Shown here: positions 1-11,149 of the stretch, piece by piece
How the letters are laid out: each line of letters begins with the position of its first letter
Numbering within the stretch: the first letter of the stretch is position 1
NCBI GenBank assembly: GCA_014898415.1
Contig: RCTD01000016.1
Span: 496,001 to 560,000, forward strand
Direction: 5' to 3'
DNA: 64,000 nucleotides
Source of the DNA: Stromatinia cepivora
Lineage: Eukaryota > Ascomycota > Leotiomycetes > Helotiales > Sclerotiniaceae
Made by a program: the position numbers and the translations under genes
The notes under the pieces: model-generated
Told to the model about the DNA's origin: nothing
Database searches by the model: none
What the model saw: only the letters and a program-made list of their open reading frames with translations

Positions 1-488
1 TGACCCAAAGATACCCGTTGGGCAATTAAAAAAAGCTGGAGATACGAGTAATTCTACAGCATTGAGAATGCCAAAAATATGGAGATAGAAGAATTGGAAT
101 TCTCACGATAATAAATTTCATGTTGTAAGTGGTAGATGAAAATACGTGCAGGAAGGATATCTTTATTGTGTTAAAGAATTTCCAGATACGCCAGATGATA
201 TTTCATGATTCCCTCGCTCCCCAATTCATGATTAAGATTCATCGCCAGTAGCTCACATTCTTTCCCAACAACCTATAACCAAACGTGTAGTAACATGTAA
301 TTCACAAGAGCATCCTGAATATCTCACGGAGTCCTCTCGAACGATTGATGAACTATTTTCGATGAGGCGTACCATTTTCCGAAAAACTCGTATGCAGATA
401 TTGGAATCTGAAATCAGGTCAGTCTAATATCTCCTAGGAACGCTCCTTTGTTGGAGGTGCTGATGCTGGCCAGTCTGGTTCGGCCAAG
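1..488. other. Left-edge stretch without a supported gene
   Basis: No open frame here reads as a convincing protein on either strand. It is AT-rich and may hold the 3' flank of the broken exoribonuclease gene to its right, or the end of a gene outside the window. I see nothing else. Confidence 0.4.
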
Positions 489-1252
489 TTACGCTAGGTC
501 CAGACCCATTCTGGAACGGTTTTCATCTAAAACGGTCCTGGGTCGCTTCCTGGGGGGATCTGGGCTTGGGGCTGGACCAGCAGCAACAGGACTAATGACA
601 CAGGATTGCGCTCCTCGAAGTGCATCACGACACTTGATCACGTAGATAATTTGATGTTTGCAATCATCAATTGCGTTGTGCTTTTTGCCCACGAAGGTTT
701 TGTCTACCTCACGTCGGATGTTTCTTCCGGTAATAGAGAAAGCCGTTTCGCAGTAAGTTCGGACACAGAAGTCATTATAGTACATCCATGAGCTTTTCAA
801 TTCGCATGCTTTGTGGGCACTTTCCATCCATCGACAATCCTGTGTGCTACCATATGCCCAGATCATTATTTAAAGGTCCGTCGGGCCGTATTTTGCTGTT
901 GGGTACTTGACATTGATGTCGGCTTTGGTAGATTTGTGACAGCTGGAGAGCCAGGTATAAACCGTTTCAGAGCAACGTCGAGAGCCACTTTGCTGTTTTG
1001 GCTGGCAGACAACGTATTGGGAATGTTTTTCTCAAGCCATTGGAGTGTATCCAAATCAGTGACCAAGCCGGACTCAATGCAAGACTCTAAGTTTATGTGC
1101 ATGGAGAAATACTTCAAGTTTTCACCCGTTTCAATATCGAAATGGATAGCCCCGATTTGGATGATCGCAGGGTTGTGCTTGAGGGGATGTGCAGCTATCT
1201 CAAGGTCGAGCATAATATGAGTTCGTACATCTTTCACCGACATGATGGCCAT
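489..1252 (-). pseudogene. Rv2179c-like 3'-5' exoribonuclease (DEDD fold), frame broken
   Basis: Two minus-strand frames together give one protein of the 3'-5' exoribonuclease Rv2179c-like family, an RNase H-fold DEDD nuclease known mostly from phages and bacteria. The first half (1252 down to about 870) carries the catalytic DLE motif followed by IIQIGAIHFD. The second half (866 to 489) carries WAYGSTQDCRW and the C-terminal HNAIDDCKHQ motif. The first frame ends in TAA at 868-866, which overlaps the ATG of the second frame. The second frame has its own TAA just upstream, and no AG acceptor lies between that stop and the conserved WAYGS. An ordinary intron therefore does not join them cleanly, and a small indel is the simplest reading. 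ATGs at 1252 and 1243 are both possible starts. The DEDD residues visible in each half look intact, so the break may be recent or an assembly error. Confidence 0.6.
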
Positions 1253-1884
1253 GTAAATTGAATTGGTGGGAATGTGATGTATAAGCATGTACACAAAAGT
1301 TTGATAATTTCAAGATTCGAAAAAGTAAGAAAACAAGGCGAAGTGAACTGTATCAATCTACATAATGCAATTATAGTCGTGCCGTACATAGGGAACTTCT
1401 CTACTGAGAAAAAGATGCAGAGGATAAGATTTGGGCGAATAGCATAACATGCAGGTGAGCTACTCCGGCATTCTTCGATTGAATAGATAGTATTGAAGGT
1501 ATTTGGATGCCTGAGACTTATCATGAACATTAAGACTAATCTCATTTTCCAAACCACTATACGGCAAGAACTTCAGTAAATATACTTGGTGTCTCTCAGT
1601 AAAATAGCCGTTATAGTCTCTGAGTTCAAGGTCTACCGCAACTATGTAGATATTTCGAGAAAGTATTCGGTCTCGATGTTGTTTGCTTTAAACTGAAGCA
1701 TGTGGGGTAGTGAAGTTGATGTACGGAGTATGGGTGCGATTCCGGAGGCGGTGAGACAAATTACAGGGGGAGTCGAATGACTCAATGAGGCAGAAAAACT
1801 CCCCCTCTGCAAACAAAACTCGAGACTGTAAATAAATTCGAAAACTTCAATTAAGATTCAATTCACAAATTCAAATCTTTCATT
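1253..1884. other. Intergenic stretch and LYS1 promoter
   Basis: Lies between the broken exonuclease and LYS1. The right-hand part is the LYS1 promoter and leader, with a TGACTCA site at 1778-1784. No supported coding sequence. Confidence 0.5.
1778..1784 (+). promoter_or_regulatory. Gcn4/CpcA-type site upstream of LYS1
   Basis: A perfect palindromic TGACTCA lies about 100 bp before the LYS1 ATG. This is the consensus for the bZIP activator Gcn4 (CPC1/CpcA in filamentous fungi), which induces amino-acid biosynthesis genes under starvation. Position and gene function fit; binding itself is inferred. Confidence 0.65.
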
Positions 1885-3104
<1,220 letters not shown>

Positions 3105-3375
3105 GTAGTAGATATCAAAAACTTCCTTTAGGAATATGACATGACAAAAATATAGTACAAATGATTACCCAACAAGGTTGAACCTCCATCCTGTCCACAA
3201 TATGATATGAGCCAAAATCGAAAATATACGAGATATGACCAATGAGTCATTGTCTCATAAGGCCTAGACCAGTTAGAAGCCAAACAAACTTGTAGTCTTT
3301 ACCCACAATCGAGCAGAAAATATGTTCAACCTAATGCAAATCTTCGTGCAGCGAAATGGTCAGCATGTTAGATCC

Positions 3376-3787
3376 CGAGCGTTAGCGAGTCATCGGGGGT
3401 TTGGGGATGTGCCCCTATGACATTTTCGGAACGAAAAGTATTAACACATCAAATAAATTCGAGTGCAGGCCCCCGTAACCCCCATAGCTCGCCCCCATGA
3501 TAAATAATCAAAAAGTTGAAAAAAAAGGCAACCCTATAATCCCAGTTTCAAGCTGAGTATGGGAGGGAAGAAGATTCTTGACAGAACCTTCTAATAGGAA
3601 TCGAACCAATATCTCCAGAATCAAAATCTAGTGTGCTGACCATTACACCATAGAAGGGTTTTTGCGAATTGTGTATTTGTTGGACACGTGGATGCAATTT
3701 CTAGATCAATACCAAGAATTCTGTTGTGTTGGTGGAATGGATATTCATTTACTAAACCAATTCCGAGCGAAGCGAGCTATGGGGTTT
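3376..3787. repeat. GC-rich motif copies flanking the tRNA
   Basis: A GAGCG-N2/3-GCGAG-type motif followed by a run of G occurs at about 3376-3403 and again at 3764-3787. An inverted copy, CCCCATAGCTCGC, sits at 3480-3492 and is the exact reverse complement of 13 bases at 3772-3784. The inverted pair brackets the tRNA gene. The copies differ in base composition from the surrounding AT-rich DNA. They may be remnants of an insertion at the tRNA locus or small dispersed repeats; I cannot tell which from one window. Confidence 0.5.
3586..3657 (-). tRNA. tRNA-Gln (anticodon TTG)
   Basis: The minus strand folds as a complete cloverleaf of 72 nt including the discriminator base. The 7-bp acceptor stem is perfect (CCTTCTA with TAGAAGG). 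The D-arm has a GTG/CAC stem, the anticodon stem CTAGA pairs with TCTGG (one T-G wobble), and the loop TTTTGAT places TTG at positions 34-36, reading CAA. The T-loop is TTCGATT, and the T-stem ATTGG/CCTAT has one T-T mismatch. There is no intron. The mismatch leaves some chance that this is a slightly decayed copy. Confidence 0.85.
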
Positions 3788-4160
3788 TTGTGATGTAAAG
3801 TTTTAGCGTTATCAAAAACCCAAGAAAGATAGCCGAGTGTAAAACCCTTATCGGTTTTTAGCTGAAGGAGGGGCTGGCACGTGATAGTGGGGGCTTAGTA
3901 GTTGTTCTGGAGAGGGAATTGAGAATAGGCCGGAGGTATTGGATTTGTTTCATTTTCAATAGGTATTCATTAAAAAGCCATCATGTGAGCCAAGTCGAAA
4001 TGTTCCTGCAAGTAATATCTAGCTTTATCGTAGCCTGTACTGTTCTCAGCTCCTGTTTATTCTGAGACCTCGCTTGACTGTCTTTCATGCAAATCTCAAC
4101 TATCCCTCCAACCTCCATGCTATGTCGACAACATCATCACCTCTACCTCAAAGATAAAAT

Positions 4161-5475
4161 ATGGCGAATTCAAAGTGAGTGACTGTTTAATGCCACTTTG
4201 TTATATTTGATGTAGCTCACGAATTCCCTAGATATGAATATGTTAAAGCCTTTGAGCAGCCTGACCTGCTTATCCCAAATACATGGATCGTAGTGCGTAT
4301 TGATGGTCGGGGATTTCATAAGTATGTTCTGCCTCTTCCATAAGCTATTCGGCCGCTCGCAAATGAATCGGAAACTGAGATATATAGGTTCTCGGATAAA
4401 TATGCATTTGAGAAACCGAATGATAAGAGAGCGTTAGATCTGATGAATGCGGCTGCTAAGGCCGTGATGATGGAATTGCCGGATATTATTATTGCTTATG
4501 GGATTAGTGATGAGTACAGGTTCGTTTTGTTCAACATAATAGCTTTCTATCAATTTATTTTGCTGATGAGGCAATAATAGTTTCGTCTTCCATAAATCAT
4601 GTGTGCTTTTTGAGAGACGTTCGAGGTATGACTCTTTACCCTCAATTCAGGGAAGTCTTTGAAAAACAAAATTGATGCGGAATATTAGTAAACTTGTCAC
4701 AACAATAGTATCGACTTTCACAGCATACTATATTCATTTCTGGTCTACCTATTTTCCAGAACTGGAAATGCAACTCACGGCTCCATTACCTAGTTTTGAT
4801 GGCAGAGCTGTGCAGTATCCCAGCGTGCAGAATTTGAGGGATTATATGAGTTGGAGACAGGTGGATTGTATGTATTTTCTTTTGCTCTTCCTTTTCTCAC
4901 TTCCATCCTTGTCGTCATTTTCTCTGAGTTGGTACTGATGAGATAAGGTCACATAAACAATCTTTACAACACCACTTTCTGGACTCTGATTCAGAGAGGA
5001 GGATTGGATGCAAAGGGCGCGGAGAAGGAACTTGCTGTAGGTTCTGTAATTCCTCGATGGTCTGTTCTCGATACTTATTCTCATGTGATTTAGGGATCAT
5101 TGGCTGCGGACAAGAATGAGATTTTATTCTCGAGGTTTGGAATCAATTATAATAACGAACCAGAAATTTACAAAAAGGGGAGCGTGGTTTTTCGAGATGT
5201 AAGCCATTTCCCTCATCCTAACTTTCTCCAGGAAATTGACATGATCATAGTATGAGTTAGTGGAACCAGGAGCGCCAACAGAAACAATTGATGAAAATTC
5301 AGAAAAAACAATCGAGCAGAAAGAACTCTCAAAGACCCAGGAAGAGAAAGATAGGAAGAGGAGAGCAAAGGCAAGAATCACAGTGCAGCATGTAGACGTC
5401 ATTAAAGATGAATTCTGGCAGAGAAGACCATGGCTTTTATCAAACAAGCCTGGAAAGATACCCAAAGAGCCATAG
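4161..5475 (+). CDS. THG1: tRNA(His) guanylyltransferase
   Basis: Adds the extra 5' guanosine (G-1) to tRNA-His by 3'-5' polymerisation, required for histidyl-tRNA synthetase recognition. Eight exons are supported by in-phase GT-AG junctions: 4161-4174, 4232-4321, 4388-4519, 4581-4625, 4689-4867, 4948-5036, 5094-5198 and 5251-5475. They give 292 residues, near the usual fungal length of about 240-290. Diagnostic blocks are [15 protein letters not shown] (first metal-binding Asp and the nucleotide site), YGISDEYSFVF (second acidic pair), STFTA, the segment from [17 protein letters not shown] [13 protein letters not shown], and [17 protein letters not shown]. The C-terminal third (from about residue 220) is Lys/Glu-rich, as in other Pezizomycotina. 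The mini-exon of 14 nt carrying the ATG is set by reading frame. The gene lies tail-to-tail with the TMA23-like gene, about 140 bp apart. Confidence 0.95.
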
Positions 5476-5616
5476 TTCGAGGATTAGAATTCCACACATC
5501 TAATTAAGATACCATACATTATCTTGAACGCCAGGGTCACTGTCGTGATCACAAAACTCCCTGCTCGAAAACGCCTTTTGTTATGCCGATCCGTAGAATA
5601 TACAGGGCGAGACCTT

Positions 5617-6339
5617 CTATTTATCCTTCCGCGATTTCTTCTTCTTCTTTGTGATCTCTGACGTTGATGATGCATCTGATGATTCCTTTTTAGATTGTCG
5701 CAATAATTTCTTTTGTTGCTTTCGTTCCTTTCGTTCTCGTCGTTCCTCCTTCGTTTCTGTCTTTTCCGTTTCTGTCGATTTGACACTCTGTGCCTTGGCC
5801 TCCTTCTGTGACTTGATATTCTCCGCTTCTACGGCAGCAAGCTTTTTTGCTCTATCCGCCCTCTTCTTCTCCTTTCTTTTCCTCCTCTCATCCTTACTCT
5901 CCTTCCTCTCTTCCCCTTTCCTTTTCTTATCCTTATCCTTTCCCTTCCCTCTCTTCTCCTCCTTGACAATTATTTCCACAACCTCCTTCTCCCTATCCTC
6001 GATCGTCCCCCCAACCGTCTCGCCCCTCACAAAGAAACTATACAGCCCTCCCTTCCCTCCAACCCACTTACTACCCCCCTTAACCACCATTTCCAATCCA
6101 CCTCCCTGCTGCACCTTAATTTGCCCCTCCTTACTCGTGTCCAATCCCTTCAATGACGCATCAAAAGCATTCATCCACCACATATCAGAGGTCTTGTGTT
6201 GTTTTTTCCCTACTCCCAATACATTATCTTTTTTCGAGACGAGCAATGGCCGCGAGAGTCCAATCGTGTCGGAGCTGTGGTGTAGGGAGTGCCCGGTACC
6301 GCGCCAACCTTGAGAGGTGAGGAGGGCGTGGGCGTTCAT
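5617..6339 (-). CDS. TMA23: G-patch protein of the Tma23 type (ribosome biogenesis)
   Basis: A 240-residue protein beginning MNAHALLTSQGWRGTGHSL, which is a G-patch-like N-terminus. It continues with LSRPLLVSKKDNVLGVG and a WWMNAFDASLKGLD block. This order is characteristic of yeast Tma23 and its fungal orthologues, nucleolar proteins tied to 40S assembly. The C-terminal half is a long Lys/Glu/Arg tail ending KKKKKSRKDK, a likely nucleolar localisation and RNA-contact region. The open frame continues upstream of 6339 but that extension overlaps the divergent antiporter promoter and start and does not resemble the family, so the ATG at 6339 is preferred. The shared upstream region with the antiporter is about 360 bp. 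The family assignment rests on motif order, not on an alignment. Confidence 0.82.
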   Translation of the reverse strand: MNAHALLTSQGWRGTGHSLHHSSDTIGLSRPLLVSKKDNVLGVGKKQHKTSDMWWMNAFDASLKGLDTSKEGQIKVQQGGGLEMVVKGGSKWVGGKGGLYSFFVRGETVGGTIEDREKEVVEIIVKEEKRGKGKDKDKKRKGEERKESKDERRKRKEKKRADRAKKLAAVEAENIKSQKEAKAQSVKSTETEKTETKEERRERKERKQQKKLLRQSKKESSDASSTSEITKKKKKSRKDK

Positions 6340-6698
6340 ATTGGCGTGAATCGATCGCGAAAGCGAATGCGAGAAAGTGGTGTAGGCTGATGGGAGAGGT
6401 TGGTGGAGGAATGATGCTTTGAAACCAATGAAGAGATATCTTATCGCGATTAAAAATTTCCAGATCGCAATCTTAGCGCCATTGCTAGAAAGTTTTAGTG
6501 GGGACCATGTGGCTGTGTGGCTGAGAATCCCACGTAAATATGTGGCTGGAGAGTTGTTAGAAATGCCTTGATTTTTGTTTCCAATTGCATGTTGAAAGAG
6601 TTTACCCACGAAACTCATATCCAATTGTTCAGCCTCAGAATAGGAAATATAATAATTCTTTTTGTTTCCTCGAATATCAGAATTGTGACAATTCGAGG

Positions 6699-8248
6699 AT
6701 GGCATACCTCCCATACGAGGAGCCAGGGATCGAGGTCATTCTTTCCTTGACCTCATTTATCGTTCTGTTAAACATCACTCGATACATCCTAGACCGAGCC
6801 CTATATTGTGGCATCATAGGGCAAATTCTTATTGGGATAATATGGGGTCTACCAGTTGGAGGAACGTCATGGCTGACACATGGAGATCAAAAAACGATTC
6901 AAGCATTGGGCTACCTAGGCCTTATAGGTCTCGTTTTTGAAGGGGGTCTCAGTACAGACCTCAAGCGGCTTCGAAAATCCGCCTATATTTCTGTGTCGGT
7001 AGCCACTGTTGGCTTGTTAATGCCAATCGCATTGTCTTTCCTTTTACTTATCTTACCTTTTCCCAGTAGTTCTGGGACATTGTATCCCACCCCTCTGGCC
7101 GCCTTTTCTGCGGGTGCCTCACTATGTTCGACGTCTTTAGGGACCACATTTGCTATCCTTTCCTCTGCGAATATGCAGCATACTAGAGTGGGTGTGATAC
7201 TCGTGGGTGCTGCCATGATGGATGATGTTGTGGGCCTTGTTATGGTAAACATTGTTACGACTCTGGGTAGTGGAGGCGCCGGTGGGTGGCCTATTGCAAG
7301 ACCGATAGTTGCGAGTTTTGGTTTACTCATTGTATCACTTGCTGTCGGTAAATCTATCCTCACACCAATCTGGCTCTACCTTGTCAAGCATTCTCAACCC
7401 GAGGCGGCTCCCAATATTACCACAAGTAGCAAATCTGATATCAAGGGATTTTCCCTTAAACCATTCCGGAGTATCCCACATCTTAGTTTCCTTCTTCTAA
7501 CGTTGGTACTGATTGCTTTCGTCACTATTGCCTCTTTCATTGATGCGTCTGTTCTTTTCGCTGCATTCATCGCGGGTGGTGTAGTCAATTACCTGTGGGA
7601 TGTCGGAATGCATGATGTTGAAGAAGAATCAAGGTCAAACACAGCTCAGAGGATGTATGAAGAATATTATAAATCAATTATGGAGTTCATATTAGTTCCT
7701 TTTTTCTTTGTGGGTAACCTTAAATCTATCTTGCTTGAGCATTTTAGCCAATACTTGATCTAAAGATCTAACTAACATAGTGTATCTAGGCGTCTATTGG
7801 TTTCTCAATTCCGATCACAGACATGTTTAGCGCTTCTATCATCTGGAAAGGCATCGTCTATTCAATCCTTATGATCATTGCAAAAGGACTAGTGAGCCTC
7901 GTTATGTACTTTGGGTACTTCATAAAATCCTGGCAAAAACCAAAGAAGACTCCATCAAGCCGTATGCCAACGCGGCAACCGGAATCTTCGGCAGCAGATA
8001 CTGCCCGTCCTCCACATTTAGAAGCTTTGCTCGTGGGATTTGCCATGGTTGCTAGAGGAGAAATCGGGTTCTTAATCGCGTCCCTTTCACGGAGCTCAGG
8101 CACTCTGTTGTTGAAGAACCGGGACAATACTACTATCGCATCCGGCGAAGCAGTGTTTCTTGTCATCGTTTGGGCTGTAGTGATTTGCACTATTATCGGC
8201 CCAGTTGTCGTTGGAATCCTTGTAAGGCGTTTGAAGAATCAAGCTTAG
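6699..8248 (+). CDS. Monovalent cation/H+ antiporter (CPA2-type, Na+/H+ exchanger family)
   Basis: Membrane antiporter of the sodium/hydrogen exchanger fold (PF00999). Exons 6699-7709 and 7790-8248 give 489 residues. The donor is GTGGGT after TTCTTT, chosen because it restores FFFASIGFSIPI, the conserved family block. About 12 hydrophobic helices are visible, starting at IEVILSLTSFIVLLNITRYIL. The motif GLVFEGGLSTDLKRL matches the helix-4 region, and AAMMDDVVGLV is the DD-containing ion-binding helix typical of electrogenic CPA2-like members. A short hydrophilic loop near residues 360-380 precedes the last helices, with ARGEIGFLIAS close to the C-terminus. Lacking a long cytoplasmic tail, it resembles KefB/NapA-like fungal proteins more than plasma-membrane Nha1. 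Substrate (Na+ or K+) and membrane cannot be assigned from sequence. The ATG at 6699 is preferred over an upstream in-frame start that overlaps the TMA23 promoter. Confidence 0.9.
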
Positions 8249-9456
8249 ATCTCAACTGGGCCTAGATCCAGATGTAGATTGCATATCACCACCGAAATTC
8301 TACCCACAAAGTTCCTGATTTTGTATATTTACCAAGTCAATAATAGGCGACAAATCGGAAATCTACAAACTCCACATAGTACACTTGCTCGCAGTTAATT
8401 CTGATGATGTAGGGCTGTCGGATAAATGTTGTAATACGAATTCGGTGCCCGGGTCCAATTATCGTGCTGGGGGATGTGCAGCTGGGGATATGTCGGAACA
8501 TACATTATTTTATATTCACTGTTGCATGGCATTTTTCGGCAGCAAATTCATAGTGTACAGAACCTCGAGGACACAAGTCTCAACTCTGCTGTCTCACTAC
8601 AAATATATACGGAGGTGGAAATCTTCAAAATAACCTCCCCTTTTCATATTCCACCTCGTGCTAACTAACATAATAAACATCCAGAGGTCAACAGAATACC
8701 ATAGGTGAAGATGATATGAGATTTTTGGGGCAGAAGCTTAATAATGACGGTGCCATTAAAGGGGCTGTATGTAGCCTGTAGGATGACAGGATAGAAATGG
8801 GAGTTTTAATGGTTTATTTTTTGGATTTCAGGGGGCGCGCTTAGGTAGTGAATGCCTAATGCTTACCCTCTAGCGTATGTCAATGACCCGAGAATTCTTG
8901 CTTGTCGAACAGGGATTTAGGGGCAATGTTAGTTTTGGAGGATCGGAACACACTCTTACCAGATTAGAAAAAGCGTGAAGAAATAAGCGTGACAGTCGCA
9001 AGTTCCGCTCTAAAAAAAAAATCCAAAAAAATCCCTATCCACAAACTAATTTTTAGCTTGGAACGCGCGGCCGGCATGAGACGAGGGAAATGTTATGGAG
9101 TTTGAAGATTTGGTCCAAGTACGTAGGTATGCAAGGCTACCAAATTTATTGGGAATAGCTTGTTTTAGAGCGCCCCATAAAATATATAATCCGCATGATA
9201 CCTTGTCCTGGTACAGCATGTGCGGGTCAAAGAGTCAATTCAGGTTGCCTGCGTCTGTATGATAGGCATAGAAAGGGAAGCCAAAAATTATCTCATATTA
9301 ATCTTGTCTTCGTACTTTCGTAGCAATGATCCCATTCATCTACCTATCTACCTAATTAGTACCTATCTATCTCTTCAACGTTGGCATACCGGTACTTGAA
9401 AACTTCCGTGTTTCTCATTATTTCCCGTATTTGAGTTCCTTCAACTGTCCTTAAAG
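8249..9456. other. Intergenic region upstream of the GT31-like gene
   Basis: 1.2 kb with only short, unconvincing frames. Includes an A-run near 9014 and CTAT/CTACCTAT short repeats just before the GT31-like gene. I see no RNA gene or mobile element. Confidence 0.5.
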
Positions 9457-10947
9457 ATGTCAACGTCACGTATTAGGAACCTTTTACCTCGACATTTCAA
9501 AGGATACTTATGGATCAGTTTCCTCGTAGCAGTATTCATTGTTATGGGACTGAGTGAAAACGATGCTCTGTTTGTGGATAGATCATGGTATACGCCAGAT
9601 GGCGGTCAAATATCACAGGACCATTCTATAAATCTAGATCTACCAACTATAACTCCTTCGACGTATTCACCAATCAGCGTCGAAACCAGCGCCGTAAAGC
9701 CGGTAGTGGAAGAACCAAGCAGAATCTACAATATCACAGATCTCGATCCAAAGGATGTCATCATTCTGGTCAAAACTGGTGCTACATCCATTTGGAGAAG
9801 GATGCCCATGCACATGTCAACCACGCTGGGCAACAAACAACTCACTCCCAATGTCGTCTATTACTCTGATATGTCGGACAATATCAACGGAAATCCGGTC
9901 ATTGACTCGCTCGCAAACGTCTCCGCAACTCTCAAAGCATCACCTGACTTTGAACTCTACAAGAAAGCCAAAGAGGCTGTGAGCGACAACTTGTATCAAG
10001 AAAGCGCAAGTATGGAGGGTGATTCTTACTTACCTGGTGGGTGGAGATTGGACAAATACAAATTTTTGCCCATGTTTCAACATGCTGCTATACACCACCC
10101 TGGCAAGAAATGGTATGTGTATATGGAGGACGATAACTACTTCTTTTGGGAGACACTTTACGCATGGCTTGCAACTTTAGACCACACTTCTCCTCTTTTG
10201 GTCGGATCACCAGCTTTTAAGATGGGCGAAGATTTTGCCCATGGCGGATCTGGATTCGCCATGTCAGGGAAGGCTATGGCGACCTCGTTTGGTGCAGACA
10301 AGACTCTGGCTGACAAGTACGAGTCCTATGCGAAAGAGCATTGCTGTGGAGATCAAGTCCTTTCACATGCTATGAAAGAGATGGGTGTAGAGCGTTTCAA
10401 GGCTTTAGACGGAGGTGGGTGGGCTGCTTTGCAATCCCTCCCGACGTGGAGAATTGGCTTTGGTGACTGGAACTGGTGTTCACCAATCATGAATATCCAT
10501 AAAGTTCATCAAGCTGATATCTCCCAGTTATTTGTTTTCGAGAACCAGTTCATGCAGGAGACGAAAGGAAAGGGCCGAGTGCGCTATCGTGATGTTTTCA
10601 AATATTTCTTCGCACCAAGACTGGTTGCTGCGCGTTCGGAATGGGATAATTACGCGGCAGCCAAATCATTTTCTTCGACGGAAGACTCCTATACTCCTGA
10701 GTTCAAAGAGATGACCGCGGCGCAAAGGAACGCGAGACCATGGGCATCGAAGGAAAATTGTAAAAAGGCTTGTGTAGACTGGGATCAATGTTTGACCTGG
10801 AAGTATCAGGATGATAATTGTCACCTTAGTCATTTGGCAGCGATGGGACAAAAGGTTAATGAAGGGGTTTATATGGAAAGTGGGTGGATGGTAGATAGAA
10901 TTGGAAAGGTTCTTGAAAAGAAGGAATGCGGTGCTTTGGGATTTTAG
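9457..10947 (+). CDS. GT31-like (Fringe-type) type II membrane glycosyltransferase
   Basis: Single-exon protein of 496 residues. Residues about 17-33 (YLWISFLVAVFIVMGL) form one signal anchor, giving Golgi type II topology. The luminal domain contains VIILVKTGATSIWRRMP and DKYKFLPMFQHA. YVYMEDDNYFFW supplies the DxD-like metal/nucleotide-sugar motif near residue 227. HGGSGFAMSG and HCCGDQVLSHAM follow, then WNWCSPIMNIHKVHQ. These blocks are typical of the fungal Fringe-like/GT31 group (DUF604-type). The C-terminus (from about residue 425) has a Cys cluster, ENCKKACVDWDQCLTWKYQDDNCHLS, resembling a PAN/apple carbohydrate-binding module. The donor sugar and acceptor are unknown. A decayed paralogue faces it tail-to-tail 200 bp downstream and a GT2 synthase follows, suggesting a small glycan-building island. 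Confidence 0.85.
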   Translation: MSTSRIRNLLPRHFKGYLWISFLVAVFIVMGLSENDALFVDRSWYTPDGGQISQDHSINLDLPTITPSTYSPISVETSAVKPVVEEPSRIYNITDLDPKDVIILVKTGATSIWRRMPMHMSTTLGNKQLTPNVVYYSDMSDNINGNPVIDSLANVSATLKASPDFELYKKAKEAVSDNLYQESASMEGDSYLPGGWRLDKYKFLPMFQHAAIHHPGKKWYVYMEDDNYFFWETLYAWLATLDHTSPLLVGSPAFKMGEDFAHGGSGFAMSGKAMATSFGADKTLADKYESYAKEHCCGDQVLSHAMKEMGVERFKALDGGGWAALQSLPTWRIGFGDWNWCSPIMNIHKVHQADISQLFVFENQFMQETKGKGRVRYRDVFKYFFAPRLVAARSEWDNYAAAKSFSSTEDSYTPEFKEMTAAQRNARPWASKENCKKACVDWDQCLTWKYQDDNCHLSHLAAMGQKVNEGVYMESGWMVDRIGKVLEKKECGALGF

Positions 10948-11149
10948 ATTTACGGGTTCCATACCTAAAGGTTTCGGCGTTTTGGATTTCGGTGCATATA
11001 CACGGGCGAAGGATATTTTAGATATAATAATGTGATTCGGTTGATTGATGATGTATTATTATGAAGCTTGAATGTGCAATTTAAGTGCTGGTGTAGGTTT
11101 ATTGATGACGGAGTACGAATACGCAAAAGATAATGAAGTAGGCCATCGC

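Larger units (their letters stand above)
3105..4160. other. Intergenic region with tRNA and repeats
   Basis: Between LYS1 and THG1. It contains the tRNA-Gln gene at 3586-3657 and three related GC-rich motif copies around it, annotated separately. The rest shows no coding potential. Confidence 0.5.

Noticed and set aside
5651..6313. 220-codon plus-strand frame opposite TMA23
   Set aside because: Ser/Phe/Leu-rich shadow of the Lys/Glu-rich antisense gene.
6340..6714. N-terminal extension of the TMA23-like frame
   Set aside because: It overlaps the divergent antiporter start and has no G-patch or family similarity; the ATG at 6339 gives the expected N-terminus.
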